Assembly (NCBI GenBank): GCA_934247115.1 | Contig: CAKQIY010000003.1 | Coordinates: 1-64,000 of the forward strand | Origin: an uncultured Coprococcus sp. | GTDB lineage: Bacteria > Bacillota > Clostridia > Lachnospirales > Lachnospiraceae | DNA length: 64,000 nt | Direction: 5' to 3' | In this document: in pieces, positions 26,992 to 35,427 of the stretch | Layout of the letters: the number at the start of each line of letters is the position of its first letter | How positions within the stretch are numbered: the first letter of the stretch is position 1 | Translations under genes and position numbers: made by a program | Notes under the pieces: generated by a model | What the model saw: only the letters and a program-made list of their open reading frames with translations | What the model was told of the DNA's origin: nothing | Database searches by the model: none

Positions 26992-28426
26992 TACGATCCT
27001 TGACAAGAAGACAAACGATAAAAAGAACATACCTGTATTGGTCATAACGTATTTCGTTGTGTTAATCTTCATATGTATGTTCGCATATATTATCGTGTTT
27101 ATGGTCAGGGATTCCAGCACATTTATAGCTAATTCCTACAATGCGAGACAGTCTCTGTATGCTGAGAAGATCCAGAAGGGAAGTATCATATCCAGTGATG
27201 GTGAGGTGCTTGCCGAGACACTGAAGGATGACGATGGCAATGAATATAGATACTATCCATATTCCAACATATATGCACATGTGATCGGATATGACAGCAA
27301 CGGACAGTCCGGACTGGAGATGAATTCAGCATATTATCTGCTGACGTCTAATCAGAATATAATCACACAGACATATAATAAGCTTAAGGATGAGAAGAGT
27401 ATAGGCAATAATGTGATAAGTACACTCAATTCAACGCTTCAGAATGCAGCATATGATGCGCTTGGTTATAATGATGGTGCAGTTGTGGTGATGGAGCCGG
27501 ATACAGGCAAGATACTAGCCATGGTGTCAAAGCCTGATTTCGATCCGAATGATATAGACAATGTTATTGTGGAGACACAGGACACTGACAGCTCCTGTCT
27601 GTTAAACAGAGCTACTCAGGGACTTTATCCTCCTGGATCTACTTTTAAGGTGCTGACAGCGCTTGAATATATCCATGAGAACAGTAATTACCAGAAGTAT
27701 TCATATGAATGCGAGGGAGAAGATATATTTGATGGTGTACAGATCCATTGTTCAGACTACGCTGTACATGGTACGGTTGACCTGGCTGATTCACTTGCCA
27801 AGTCGTGCAATACATCATTTTCCAATATAGGAATGACCCTCAATAAACAGTCGTATAAGGATCTGTGTGAGGATTTTCTTTTTAATAAGGATCTTCCTTA
27901 TGATGGATATTACAGAAAGTCAGTGTTTGAGCTTAATGCTACGTCGGATGATTCAGAGATCCCCCAGACAGCAATAGGTCAGGGCGACACACTGATAACA
28001 CCTCTTCACAGCGCTATGATCATGAGCACTATAGCCAATGGAGGCGTTATGATGACTCCATATCTGATAGACAGGATAGAGACCTGTGACGGCAATAAGG
28101 TGAAGAGTTTCAGACCAAGCACGTATGGCAAGATCATATCAGCATCTGATGCAAGAATCCTCAAGGATCTTATGATGGGCGTTACTTCATATGGTACGGC
28201 CTCCGATGCGTTCGCTGACTGCTCATATACTATAGCCGGCAAAACGGGAACAGCTGAGTACAATGATAATATGGATTCCCATTCATGGTTTGTCGGGTTT
28301 TCCAATGTTGACGATCCGGATATTGTGGTATGTGTCATTATCGAGGATGCAAGCTCCACCGGATCATCGGCCAAATATGCGGCAAGACAGATATTTGATG
28401 CATATTATAATTATGTCAGTGATTAA
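26825..28426 (+). CDS. Class B penicillin-binding protein (transpeptidase, PbpA/FtsI-like)
   Basis: A 533-residue monofunctional transpeptidase that crosslinks peptidoglycan. It has a long basic cytoplasmic tail (about 1-65), one transmembrane helix (about 70-95), a short pedestal and a penicillin-binding domain. The motifs are STFK (Ser at 272), SCN in AKSCNTSF, and KTGTAE near residue 475. I choose ATG 26825, with GGAG nine bases upstream, so the gene overlaps the preceding SEDS gene by 167 bases in another frame. Later in-frame Met codons (26894, 26957, 26972) have no better ribosome site. The SEDS-PBP pairing indicates a dedicated cell-wall synthase. Confidence 0.88.
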   Translation: MSDRRTQSGRNGRAGSSGQTTKNMPKKADLGKRTSRQSGRSAQSMSRTQMNSGENDTILDKKTNDKKNIPVLVITYFVVLIFICMFAYIIVFMVRDSSTFIANSYNARQSLYAEKIQKGSIISSDGEVLAETLKDDDGNEYRYYPYSNIYAHVIGYDSNGQSGLEMNSAYYLLTSNQNIITQTYNKLKDEKSIGNNVISTLNSTLQNAAYDALGYNDGAVVVMEPDTGKILAMVSKPDFDPNDIDNVIVETQDTDSSCLLNRATQGLYPPGSTFKVLTALEYIHENSNYQKYSYECEGEDIFDGVQIHCSDYAVHGTVDLADSLAKSCNTSFSNIGMTLNKQSYKDLCEDFLFNKDLPYDGYYRKSVFELNATSDDSEIPQTAIGQGDTLITPLHSAMIMSTIANGGVMMTPYLIDRIETCDGNKVKSFRPSTYGKIISASDARILKDLMMGVTSYGTASDAFADCSYTIAGKTGTAEYNDNMDSHSWFVGFSNVDDPDIVVCVIIEDASSTGSSAKYAARQIFDAYYNYVSD

Positions 28427-28473
28427 AAAACAGGCTGGTGTGTGGTTCTGTATGCAATACATGTCATATTTAC

Positions 28474-28502
28474 TTTAAAAATACATGAATATATGATATA
28501 CT
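28474..28502 (+). promoter_or_regulatory. Promoter of the Nudix gene
   Basis: TTTAAA, a 17-base spacer, TATACT, in the 165-base gap before the Nudix start. Confidence 0.5.
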
Positions 28503-28591
28503 GTTTTCAGTTTTTAGTGCCATAGTAAACAGAGAATCTGCACACAGCAGTGAATCTGAGTTACGACCCGGTTGAAACAGGAGGATTTGCG

Positions 28592-29044
28592 GTGATAGAA
28601 GCAACAAGCTGTGGAGGGGTGGTAATCTTCAGAGGAAAAGTATTGTTATTGTACAAGAATTACAAGAACAAATACGAAGGATGGGTTCTCCCCAAGGGAA
28701 CTGTTGAAAAGGGTGAAGAATATGATGAGACAGCCCTGAGAGAAGTGAAAGAGGAGACAGGTGTGAGCGCATCTATTATCAAATATGTAGGAAAGAGTAA
28801 TTATACTTTCAATACATCATTTGATGTAGTCAACAAGGATGTACACTGGTATCTCATGATGTCTGACAGCTACTATAGTAAGCCTCAGAGAGAAGAGTAT
28901 TTTGTGGATTCCGGATACTACAAGTACCATGAAGCCTACCACCTTCTAAAATTTCCAAATGAAAAGCAGATGCTTGAGCAGGCGTACTCAGAGTACGTTG
29001 ATCTTAAAAGAAAGAATCTGTGGGGAAACAAGAAGTATTACTGA
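28592..29044 (+). CDS. Nudix hydrolase
   Basis: A 150-residue Nudix pyrophosphohydrolase. The Nudix box is complete: G at the start of GTVEKGEEYDETALREV, followed by KEETGV with the metal-binding Glu residues (about 50-72). The WVLPKG lead-in resembles diadenosine polyphosphate/ADP-ribose-type members, but the substrate cannot be assigned. I place the start at GTG 28592, because AGGAGG lies exactly seven bases upstream. An upstream in-frame GTG at 28550 has no such site. It is a single-gene unit between a promoter and a strong terminator. Confidence 0.85.
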   Translation: MIEATSCGGVVIFRGKVLLLYKNYKNKYEGWVLPKGTVEKGEEYDETALREVKEETGVSASIIKYVGKSNYTFNTSFDVVNKDVHWYLMMSDSYYSKPQREEYFVDSGYYKYHEAYHLLKFPNEKQMLEQAYSEYVDLKRKNLWGNKKYY

Positions 29045-29048
29045 TGAC

Positions 29049-29090
29049 AAAAGGCTTCTGTATGTGAGATACAGAAGCCTTTTACATGTT
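29049..29090 (+). terminator. Terminator after the Nudix gene
   Basis: A perfect 15-bp stem: AAAAGGCTTCTGTAT pairs with ATACAGAAGCCTTTT around GTGAG. Confidence 0.9.
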
Positions 29091-29128
29091 GTAAAGGGAT
29101 AATTTTATTCGGAGAGGATGGAGATATA

Positions 29129-29968
29129 TTGGGAAAGCCGAGAAGTAAGAAAAAGAAAAGTGTCAGGGATATAGTCCTTAATGTCATACTTGTGTTGTGT
29201 TTACTGACGGCACTTGTGAGTGGAGGATATCTGATCAGATATTATTATATTGCTAGAAATGCACAGAATAATTTCAGCAATCTCAAAGAAATGATGGATA
29301 CCAATGATGGAGAAGATCTGGTAAAGGTGGAGGCAGATAAGAAAGAACCAGGTGATGATAATGGGGAAAAGACCATATTAAAGAAGTTTGCCAAATTGTA
29401 TGAGAAGAACAGCGATCTTGCAGGATGGCTTACCATAAAGGATACAACAATTGATTATCCGGTTATGTATACACCTGATGACAGCGATTATTACCTTCAT
29501 GCGGATTTTGATAAGAATTGGAGTGATCCGGGTACACCTTTTATCGATACGAATTGCAGACCGTTTGATGATAGAACGACAAATGTTCTGATATATGGAC
29601 ACAACATGAAGTCGGGGATAATGTTCAGGGAGCTGCTTCAGTATGAGGATGAGGATTTCTATAAGACCCATAAAAATATAGAATTTGACACCATATATGA
29701 ACCAGGGACATATGAAGTTATAGGCGTGTTCAGATCCCAGATATACAGTGATGTTGACACGGAACATTATCATTACTATGAATTCTTTGATGCAGAGAAT
29801 GAAGATCAATTCAACGAATATATTGATTTTGTCAAGGCAAACAGCCCATATGACACCGGAGTTACAGCTGAGTATGGGGATGAACTTATCACTCTGTCAA
29901 CCTGTGCCTCACACGTCGAAGATGGAAGATTTGTTATCGTTGCAAAAAAGGTTACCACAAGTAAATAG
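29129..29968 (+). CDS. srtB: Class B sortase
   Basis: A 279-residue membrane-anchored transpeptidase. A Lys/Arg-rich N terminus and one transmembrane helix (about 14-38) are followed by a spacer and the sortase beta-barrel. Class B marks are NSDLAGWLTIKDTTIDYPVM, IYGHNM with catalytic His at 158, LSTCASHVEDGRFVIV with catalytic Cys at 259, and the Arg eight residues later. It starts at TTG with GGAG five bases upstream. Class B enzymes attach particular surface proteins to peptidoglycan; no protein with an obvious sorting signal is encoded beside it, so the substrate is elsewhere. Confidence 0.93.
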   Translation: MGKPRSKKKKSVRDIVLNVILVLCLLTALVSGGYLIRYYYIARNAQNNFSNLKEMMDTNDGEDLVKVEADKKEPGDDNGEKTILKKFAKLYEKNSDLAGWLTIKDTTIDYPVMYTPDDSDYYLHADFDKNWSDPGTPFIDTNCRPFDDRTTNVLIYGHNMKSGIMFRELLQYEDEDFYKTHKNIEFDTIYEPGTYEVIGVFRSQIYSDVDTEHYHYYEFFDAENEDQFNEYIDFVKANSPYDTGVTAEYGDELITLSTCASHVEDGRFVIVAKKVTTSK

Positions 29969-29970
29969 AG

Positions 29971-29999
29971 TTGACACTAAAATGGTCATGTGTTAAACT
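29971..29999 (+). promoter_or_regulatory. Promoter of tRNA-Leu
   Basis: Consensus TTGACA, 17-base spacer, TAAACT, ending 16 bases before the mature tRNA. It begins immediately after the sortase stop codon. Confidence 0.78.
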
Positions 30000-30015
30000 T
30001 ACAGATGTTGTGAGA

Positions 30016-30099
30016 GCCGGCTTGTCGGAATTGGCAGACGAGGCAGACTCAAAATCTGTTGGTGGCAACATCGTGCGGGTTCAAGTCCCGCAGCCGGCA
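30016..30099 (+). tRNA. tRNA-Leu (anticodon CAA)
   Basis: An 84-base class II tRNA. The acceptor stem is GCCGGCT/AGCCGGC with discriminator A. The anticodon stem GCAGA/TCTGT encloses the loop CTCAAAA, giving anticodon CAA (reads UUG). The long variable arm pairs TTG with CAA, and the T arm is CGGG-TTCAAGT-CCCG. The 3' CCA is not encoded. It has its own promoter and is followed 10 bases later by a terminator. Confidence 0.95.
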
Positions 30100-30109
30100 T
30101 TGAACATTG

Positions 30110-30150
30110 AACCTGAAACCTGGAGAATCAGATGGTTTCAGGTTTTTTAT
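30110..30150 (+). terminator. Terminator of tRNA-Leu
   Basis: AACCTGAAACC pairs perfectly with GGTTTCAGGTT, followed by a run of T (TTTTTATT). Confidence 0.9.
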
Positions 30151-30174
30151 TATCTGGAAGGCAGGTGGATGATT

Positions 30175-30396
30175 ATGATGAACAGAAAAGTAAAGCAACA
30201 GGTAAATGCTGCGATCAATGAACTTGATATGAATCTGTCAAATAACTATAAAGATCTTGCCCACAAGGCGCTCAGAGAACTTGATGAGCTGGTGGAAAAG
30301 CTGCATGCTGAAGGAAATCTTAAGGATAAGGACTATGCAAAGCTGGCAGACAGGGTCAGTGATTATAAACGCCGAATGTCAGGGTATCATCACTAA
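30175..30396 (+). CDS. Small charged helical protein, function unknown
   Basis: About 73 residues, predicted to be all alpha-helical and rich in Lys, Asp, Glu and Leu, with heptad-like spacing (for example ALRELDELVEKLHAE). I recognise no family. The start is uncertain among ATGs at 30169, 30175 and 30178; AGGTGG six bases before 30175 favours that one. It follows the tRNA-Leu terminator and is convergent with sigE, whose stop lies 12 bases beyond its own. The codon pattern is consistent with a real gene. It may be transcribed by readthrough of the tRNA unit. Confidence 0.55.
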   Translation: MMNRKVKQQVNAAINELDMNLSNNYKDLAHKALRELDELVEKLHAEGNLKDKDYAKLADRVSDYKRRMSGYHH

Positions 30397-30407
30397 CCCT
30401 TGTGTGC

Positions 30408-31145
30408 TCAGTACTGCTTCATGATCTCCCGACGCAGTTTTTTTATGATACGTTTTTCTAGCCGGGATATGTATGATTGGGAGATCCCCAGGAGATCTGC
30501 CACCTCTTTTTGCGTTTTCTCAACACCACCTATAGTGTTGATACCGTATCTAAGTTCTATGATCGTGCGTTCCTTCTCACATAGTTTGGATATGGCCATG
30601 TCCAAAAGATTGCGATCCACCTCTGTTTCAAGATCCCTGTACACAATATCCTCATCTGTGCCAAGAATATCAGACAGAAGGAGTTCGTTGCCATCCCAAT
30701 CAACATTCAGGGGTTCGTCTATGGAAACCTCCGTGCGTAGTCTGCTGTTTCTTCTTAGAAACATGAGTATTTCATTTTCTATACATCTCGATGCATAGGT
30801 TGCAAGCTTAATATTCTTGTCATTTCTAAAGGTATTTATAGCCTTGATGAGACCTATGGTTCCTATGGATATCAGATCTTCGATGCCAACTCCGGTATTG
30901 TCAAATTTCTTGGCGATGTATACTACAAGTCTGAGATTGCGTTCTATGAGAAGCTTTTTGGCCTCTTCTGACTGATTGCTGGTCAGTTCATTTATGACTA
31001 CGGCTTCCTCGGCTGGCTCCAGCGGGGCTGGAAGTACTTCAGTGCCTCCTATGTAATGCACATCCTTGCTGTTTCGTGGGGATAGCAGAGACAGACTGCT
31101 CGCTACAGTAAATTTAAAGTCGTTACCTCGTATTGTGTTTAACAT
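30408..31145 (-). CDS. sigE: Sporulation sigma factor SigE precursor
   Basis: A 245-residue sigma-70 factor that directs early mother-cell gene expression. Region 2 contains [18 protein letters not shown] and [19 protein letters not shown], followed by [20 protein letters not shown]. The [20 protein letters not shown] block is specific to SigE/SigK, and region 4 ends [19 protein letters not shown]. The N-terminal pro-sequence (about 30 residues before YIGG) is retained, although it differs from the Bacillus one. It overlaps the upstream protease gene by 23 bases, the standard spoIIGA-sigE order. AGAGG lies eight bases before the start. Confidence 0.95.
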   Translation of the reverse strand: MLNTIRGNDFKFTVASSLSLLSPRNSKDVHYIGGTEVLPAPLEPAEEAVVINELTSNQSEEAKKLLIERNLRLVVYIAKKFDNTGVGIEDLISIGTIGLIKAINTFRNDKNIKLATYASRCIENEILMFLRRNSRLRTEVSIDEPLNVDWDGNELLLSDILGTDEDIVYRDLETEVDRNLLDMAISKLCEKERTIIELRYGINTIGGVEKTQKEVADLLGISQSYISRLEKRIIKKLRREIMKQY

Positions 31146-31683
31146 GTCTTTTGCCTCTTTTCATATAATATTTGCCTAGAAGGATACATTTATCAGTGTG
31201 CAGGATTGTGAATCCGCAGGGGCTTATTCCTATGAGGGGATTTCTCTCCATGTATTTGTTGTCTATGAACATGTAGTCAGCATCCACAGCCAGCATCATC
31301 TGATCCCGGGAACAGATGGTGTTGTATGGAACAAGATGAATCCCGGCAGGGATGTTTTCCATATTACTGCTGCAGATGGATGCCGGATTGCGGATATATT
31401 CATCTATAAGTGGAATTAAGTCTGTGGAGACTATTGCAGCGGCGACACTGTAAGTCGCGATGGCTACATGTCTTCCGGTCAGACTGCACCTTAGGCTGTT
31501 GCCTGTATCTATGTATCCGATAGCATTGGTGATTCTGGAATTTCTGCCAAGTAACACATTTGTCAGAATGTTCAAATAATTCACTTCTTTTTTTATAGTG
31601 CAATACGAATTATAGCCATCAGCATGTGAGAAAATGGTCGTATTAAAATAAATGAAGCCAAGACATTTCGATTGAATTTTCAA
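31123..31683 (-). pseudogene. spoIIGA: SpoIIGA-like pro-SigE protease, membrane domain missing
   Basis: At most 186 residues, covering only the aspartic-protease half of SpoIIGA. The active-site motif is GYIDTGNSLR (about 61-70). Family blocks TGRHVAIA, IPLIDEYI, GIHLVPYNTI and GFTILHTDK follow. Full-length SpoIIGA is about 300 residues with five N-terminal transmembrane helices; none are encoded here. The frame opens at a TTG without a clear ribosome site, and upstream DNA to the next gene (31684-31850) has no open frame. The region before the protease domain includes an A7 run, so an old frameshift plus deletion is possible. It may still yield a soluble protease. Confidence 0.72.
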
Positions 31684-31738
31684 AATGTTGATGGAAATGT
31701 GGTTAAGTTTCTCAATTTACGATGGTTTCTCTTAAAAA

Positions 31739-31768
31739 TGTGTATAAATCTGTGGATAATGTGGAAAA
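31739..31768 (-). promoter_or_regulatory. Tandem DnaA-box cluster upstream of spoIIGA-sigE
   Basis: On the minus strand, three 9-mers lie head to tail: TTATACACA (31739-31747), TTATCCACA (31751-31759), both perfect to TTATNCACA, and TTTTCCACA (31760-31768, one mismatch). They fall just downstream of the predicted minus-strand promoter. No dnaA, dnaN or AT-rich unwinding region typical of oriC is nearby. Confidence 0.55.
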
Positions 31769-31778
31769 GTGCTAAAAC

Positions 31779-31807
31779 ATACTAAAATGTATGAAAACAG
31801 GATACAA
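31779..31807 (-). promoter_or_regulatory. Candidate promoter of spoIIGA-sigE
   Basis: Read on the minus strand: TTGTAT, a 17-base spacer, TAGTAT. The predicted start near 31772 leaves about 90 bases to the TTG of the SpoIIGA-like frame. No clear Spo0A box was seen. Confidence 0.4.
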
Positions 31808-31850
31808 TTTACGACATAGTGCGATAGTATGCGAAATATAATGATAAAAA

Positions 31851-33560
31851 ATGGAATATGTGCGTATGAGAGAAAAAATTAGTCCTGAATTGGAGCTTGC
31901 TCTTGCGTCGGACAGTTACAGCCCTGGAAGCAGTCTGTATCTGGGATATAACAGTGCAGAAGACATTTGGTCACTTGTGATAAGACATGCGGGAAATATA
32001 GACGATCTGATGGAGCAGGTCATTAGGCATTGTGTATATCTAATGGGCGGATTTGCAGTTATAGATATATATACCACGAATATAGATATATTACAGAAAG
32101 ACCCCAGAATATTATATATAGACAAGTCTAATTATTTCAGTTATGGGGTTGATAACATATCATATGAGAAATATACATCTTGTGTGACGAAATCATTTGT
32201 ACGTGAGTATGGACTTTATGGCGATGGGGTGTGTGTCGGGATTATTGACAGCGGGCTGGATATACAGAACAGAGAATTTGTAAATGCGAATGGTTCAAGG
32301 CTTGTGGCTTACTGGAATCAGAATGAGAAATATTCTTCTGATACGCCAAACCGATACAGACTGGGGCATATATATGACCGGGCTGGCGTGAAGAAGGCGT
32401 ATGAAGATGGTGAGAGCATAGGTGGTGGGTACAGTACTCATGGAACGGAGATAACTTCAATAGCTGCAGGAACATATACAGGAATTGCATCGCAGAGCGA
32501 TATAATCATGGTAGAGCAGTCTCTTGAGAGAAATATGCCTGATACGATAAGTATTATGATGGGATTGGATTATCTGGTAAGATATAGCATAGATAATTCA
32601 CAGCCAATGGTTATCAATCTGTCATATGGTAATAATTTCGGAGCACATGATGGAAGCAGCATGCTGGAGCTGTATATTGATACAGTGTCCGTTATGGGAC
32701 GGATATCTGTTGTAACAGGAACGGGTAATGACGGATCACGGGAGCTGCATACAAGTGGCATGCTTGGAAATGTGAGCTTTGCTGATATAGATGTAGCTGT
32801 GTCAGGAGGGGTAAACAATTTTGGACTTCAGATATGGAAGAGTTATGTGGATAGCTTTGACGTTATATTATACTCACCATCATATGATATGGTTGCATAT
32901 CTGACAGAGGGGCAGATGGTGTCGGGGGCAGAGGCTGGAGTCACAAGAATATATGGTATATTTCAGGATCCTTCTCCGCTTAATATAAAGCAGCTTATAT
33001 ATATCTTTTTTCAGTCTAGAAAAAAGATTGAACAGGGAGTATGGCATGTACGTCTTATGCCTAAAAGCATAGTAAATGGTATATACAACGCATATCTGCC
33101 AAGTCCTTCTTATATAACAGGAAGAGTGGCGTTTGAAAATTCAAGTGCATTTGGTACATTGACGATACCGGCAACGTCAGGAAATGTGATATCTGTTGCG
33201 GCATATGATCAGAATACGGGAGCCATGGCATCATTTTCAGGCCGCGGCTTCACTGCTGACAATATGGTTAAGCCGGATATTGCAGCTCCGGGAGTGGGGG
33301 TTACAGTGTCTACAGGTGAAGGTATGTATGCTCTTGCAGATGGTACGTCAATATCTGCCGCATTTGTTTCCGGGAGTGCTGCTCTGCTCATGGAGTGGGG
33401 GATAGTCAGGGAAAATGACAGTTTCATGTATGGTGAAAAACTTAAGGCACAGCTTATAAGGGGGGCAAGACAACCGGATAAATTCGGTAAATATCCAAAC
33501 AGATATATAGGATGGGGGACTCTGTGTGTCAGGAATAGTATTCCGATGTATACAATCTGA
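31851..33560 (+). CDS. Subtilisin-family serine protease, Csp-like
   Basis: A 569-residue S8 peptidase. The catalytic triad is complete: Asp in IIDSGLD (about 130), His in YSTHGTEI (about 200) and Ser in DGTSISAAFVSG (about 500). A long jelly-roll-like insertion (about 300-450) separates His and Ser. This architecture, without a signal peptide, matches the clostridial Csp germination proteases that activate spore cortex hydrolases; that role is inferred. No Shine-Dalgarno sequence precedes any candidate start. A TATAAT ends eight bases before ATG 31851, so the message may be leaderless or the true start may lie a few codons in. It is divergent from spoIIGA-sigE. Confidence 0.82.
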   Translation: MEYVRMREKISPELELALASDSYSPGSSLYLGYNSAEDIWSLVIRHAGNIDDLMEQVIRHCVYLMGGFAVIDIYTTNIDILQKDPRILYIDKSNYFSYGVDNISYEKYTSCVTKSFVREYGLYGDGVCVGIIDSGLDIQNREFVNANGSRLVAYWNQNEKYSSDTPNRYRLGHIYDRAGVKKAYEDGESIGGGYSTHGTEITSIAAGTYTGIASQSDIIMVEQSLERNMPDTISIMMGLDYLVRYSIDNSQPMVINLSYGNNFGAHDGSSMLELYIDTVSVMGRISVVTGTGNDGSRELHTSGMLGNVSFADIDVAVSGGVNNFGLQIWKSYVDSFDVILYSPSYDMVAYLTEGQMVSGAEAGVTRIYGIFQDPSPLNIKQLIYIFFQSRKKIEQGVWHVRLMPKSIVNGIYNAYLPSPSYITGRVAFENSSAFGTLTIPATSGNVISVAAYDQNTGAMASFSGRGFTADNMVKPDIAAPGVGVTVSTGEGMYALADGTSISAAFVSGSAALLMEWGIVRENDSFMYGEKLKAQLIRGARQPDKFGKYPNRYIGWGTLCVRNSIPMYTI

Positions 33561-33670
33561 ATAAAGTTTAATATTTGAAAAACATGTGGAGATATGTCGC
33601 ACAATTGTGTATAATTATGGATATACGTGCTTTCATAGCGTATAAAGAAAATAAATGGGGTATTTCACAC

Positions 33671-34363
33671 ATGGTAGGATTTTATAATTATACAGTTATT
33701 TTGACATATATGAGCCTGTTGTCATCTATCACAGGTATGTTCTTTACATTTACTGGACACCTTAGCATAGGAATATTGTGTCTTGCACTTTCCGGTCTGT
33801 TTGACGCGTTTGACGGAAAGGTCGCAAGAAGTAAGAAGGACAGGACTATGGACGAGAAGAGGTTTGGTATTCAGATAGATTCTCTCTGTGATCTGGTGAG
33901 CTTTGGCGTGTTCCCGGTTGTATTGTGCTGGTTTTCAGGAATGAATACACCGTTTGGTATGGTTATTCTTGCACTGTATAGTCTGGCGGGGATGATAAGA
34001 CTGGCATACTACAATGTGCTTGAAGAGAAGAAGAATAACGACGATGATGATGCGGAGGTTATAGAGCGGCCTGACGGAAGAAAGTATTTCCATGGAATGC
34101 CTATAACAGCCATATCAGTTGGACTTCCTATTATATACGTAACATCACCTTTGCTTGGAGCATTTTTCCCTATACTGCTTCACGGAATCATGATTCTGGC
34201 GATGATATTGTTCATAACAGATTTTAGATTCCCAAAGCCGACTACAAAGGAACTTATGGTGATAATTGTCATTGTTGCAGTTGCTGTTGTATGGCTTATG
34301 ATCAGATATATGGTCAGACGCCATATCATTATACTACCGTATATTATATCACTTCTATTATAA
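33671..34363 (+). CDS. pssA: CDP-diacylglycerol--serine O-phosphatidyltransferase
   Basis: About 230 residues with six or so membrane helices. It makes phosphatidylserine. The CDP-alcohol phosphotransferase motif DAFDGKVARSKK continues into GIQIDSLCDLVSFG (about 50-80), with the ten-residue insertion typical of PssA. I start at MVGFYNYTVILTY (33671), which matches the family N terminus. A longer in-frame start at 33575 would add an implausible leader lying over a TATAAT. The following gene encodes phosphatidylserine decarboxylase, so the pair makes phosphatidylethanolamine. Confidence 0.9.
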   Translation: MVGFYNYTVILTYMSLLSSITGMFFTFTGHLSIGILCLALSGLFDAFDGKVARSKKDRTMDEKRFGIQIDSLCDLVSFGVFPVVLCWFSGMNTPFGMVILALYSLAGMIRLAYYNVLEEKKNNDDDDAEVIERPDGRKYFHGMPITAISVGLPIIYVTSPLLGAFFPILLHGIMILAMILFITDFRFPKPTTKELMVIIVIVAVAVVWLMIRYMVRRHIIILPYIISLLL

Positions 34364-34405
34364 GAGTTATGCAAATTATTTGGATATACCGGATATGCAG
34401 ATGTG

Positions 34406-35311
34406 ATGAAGGATGATGTACAAAATATGATAAAGAACAAATATGCGATATACAAAAGATCAAAAAATACTGAGGGTGTGTCTACACAGGACAGAGTCCT
34501 GCGCCTGTTATATGGCAACAGAGCAGGACGTAAGGTGCTCGGATGGCTGATAAGACCAGAGGTGTCAAAGCTTGTGGGAAGATTTATGGACACTGGATTA
34601 TCCAGAATCATGATCAATCCATTCATAAAGAAAAATGATATTGATATATCTGTGTGTCAGAAGAATGAGTTTGAATCATATAATGATTTTTTTAAGAGAA
34701 AGCTGGTTCCGGGGGCAAGGACTATAGATACGACCGATGAAGGCTTTGTGAGTCCATGTGACAGCAGACTTACGGTATATGATATAGAAGATACTGATCG
34801 ACAGACCTTCAATATAAAGGATTCTGAATATACTGTGTCATCCCTTCTCAGAGATAAAAAGCTTGCACAACATTACAGAGGAGGGAAACTGTGGCTGTTC
34901 AGACTTTGCGTCGATGATTATCACAGATACATATATAATGTGTCTGGAAAGCAGTCTGATGTCAGACGTATAGAGGGTGTATACCACACGGTGAACCCAA
35001 TAGCCAGTGAGTATTTTGATATATATAAGGAGAACACCAGAGAATATTGTCTTATCAGGACGGAGAATGCCGGAACTGTAGTTGATATGGAGGTTGGAGC
35101 TCTTCTTGTTGGCAGGATTGTTAACAGATATGTGGATTCCACGGATGTCAGAAGAGGAGAGGAAAAAGGTTATTTTGAGTTTGGAGGATCCACAATTATT
35201 CTTCTCACTCAGAAGAACAGGGTTACTCCGCTTGAAAAAATAAATGAGAATTCTACAAGAGACATTGAGACCAGGGTCAGACAGGGTGAACTGGTGGGAT
35301 ATGTACGTTAA
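34406..35311 (+). CDS. psd: Phosphatidylserine decarboxylase proenzyme
   Basis: A 301-residue pyruvoyl enzyme turning phosphatidylserine into phosphatidylethanolamine. The blocks FESYNDFFKRKL, VSPCDSRL, LCVDDYHRYIY and VEVGALLVG-type MEVGALLVGRI are conserved. Self-cleavage at the Ser in EFGGSTIILL (about residue 275) would produce the pyruvoyl group; GGST replaces the LGST of many enzymes, as in other type II Psd proteins. The start is ambiguous between GTG 34403 and ATG 34406; neither has a strong ribosome site. Confidence 0.92.
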   Translation: MKDDVQNMIKNKYAIYKRSKNTEGVSTQDRVLRLLYGNRAGRKVLGWLIRPEVSKLVGRFMDTGLSRIMINPFIKKNDIDISVCQKNEFESYNDFFKRKLVPGARTIDTTDEGFVSPCDSRLTVYDIEDTDRQTFNIKDSEYTVSSLLRDKKLAQHYRGGKLWLFRLCVDDYHRYIYNVSGKQSDVRRIEGVYHTVNPIASEYFDIYKENTREYCLIRTENAGTVVDMEVGALLVGRIVNRYVDSTDVRRGEEKGYFEFGGSTIILLTQKNRVTPLEKINENSTRDIETRVRQGELVGYVR

Positions 35312-35336
35312 AAGTGATATTTCTTATATATTATAT

Positions 35337-35390
35337 AAAACAGGAACAGCGTATAGCCTAATATTAAGCCATACGCTGTTCCTGTTTTAT
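35337..35390. terminator. Bidirectional terminator between psd and the DtxR-family gene
   Basis: A perfect 18-bp stem: AAAACAGGAACAGCGTAT pairs with ATACGCTGTTCCTGTTTT. A-rich and T-rich flanks serve both strands. Confidence 0.92.
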
Positions 35391-35427
35391 CATATATCAG
35401 CCTGGTTCAGAACTTATATTAAATTAT

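Noticed and set aside
31684..31850. Chromosomal replication origin suggested by DnaA boxes
   Set aside because: No dnaA, dnaN, rpmH or gidA genes and no long AT-rich unwinding tract nearby; only three boxes. Kept as a regulatory cluster instead.
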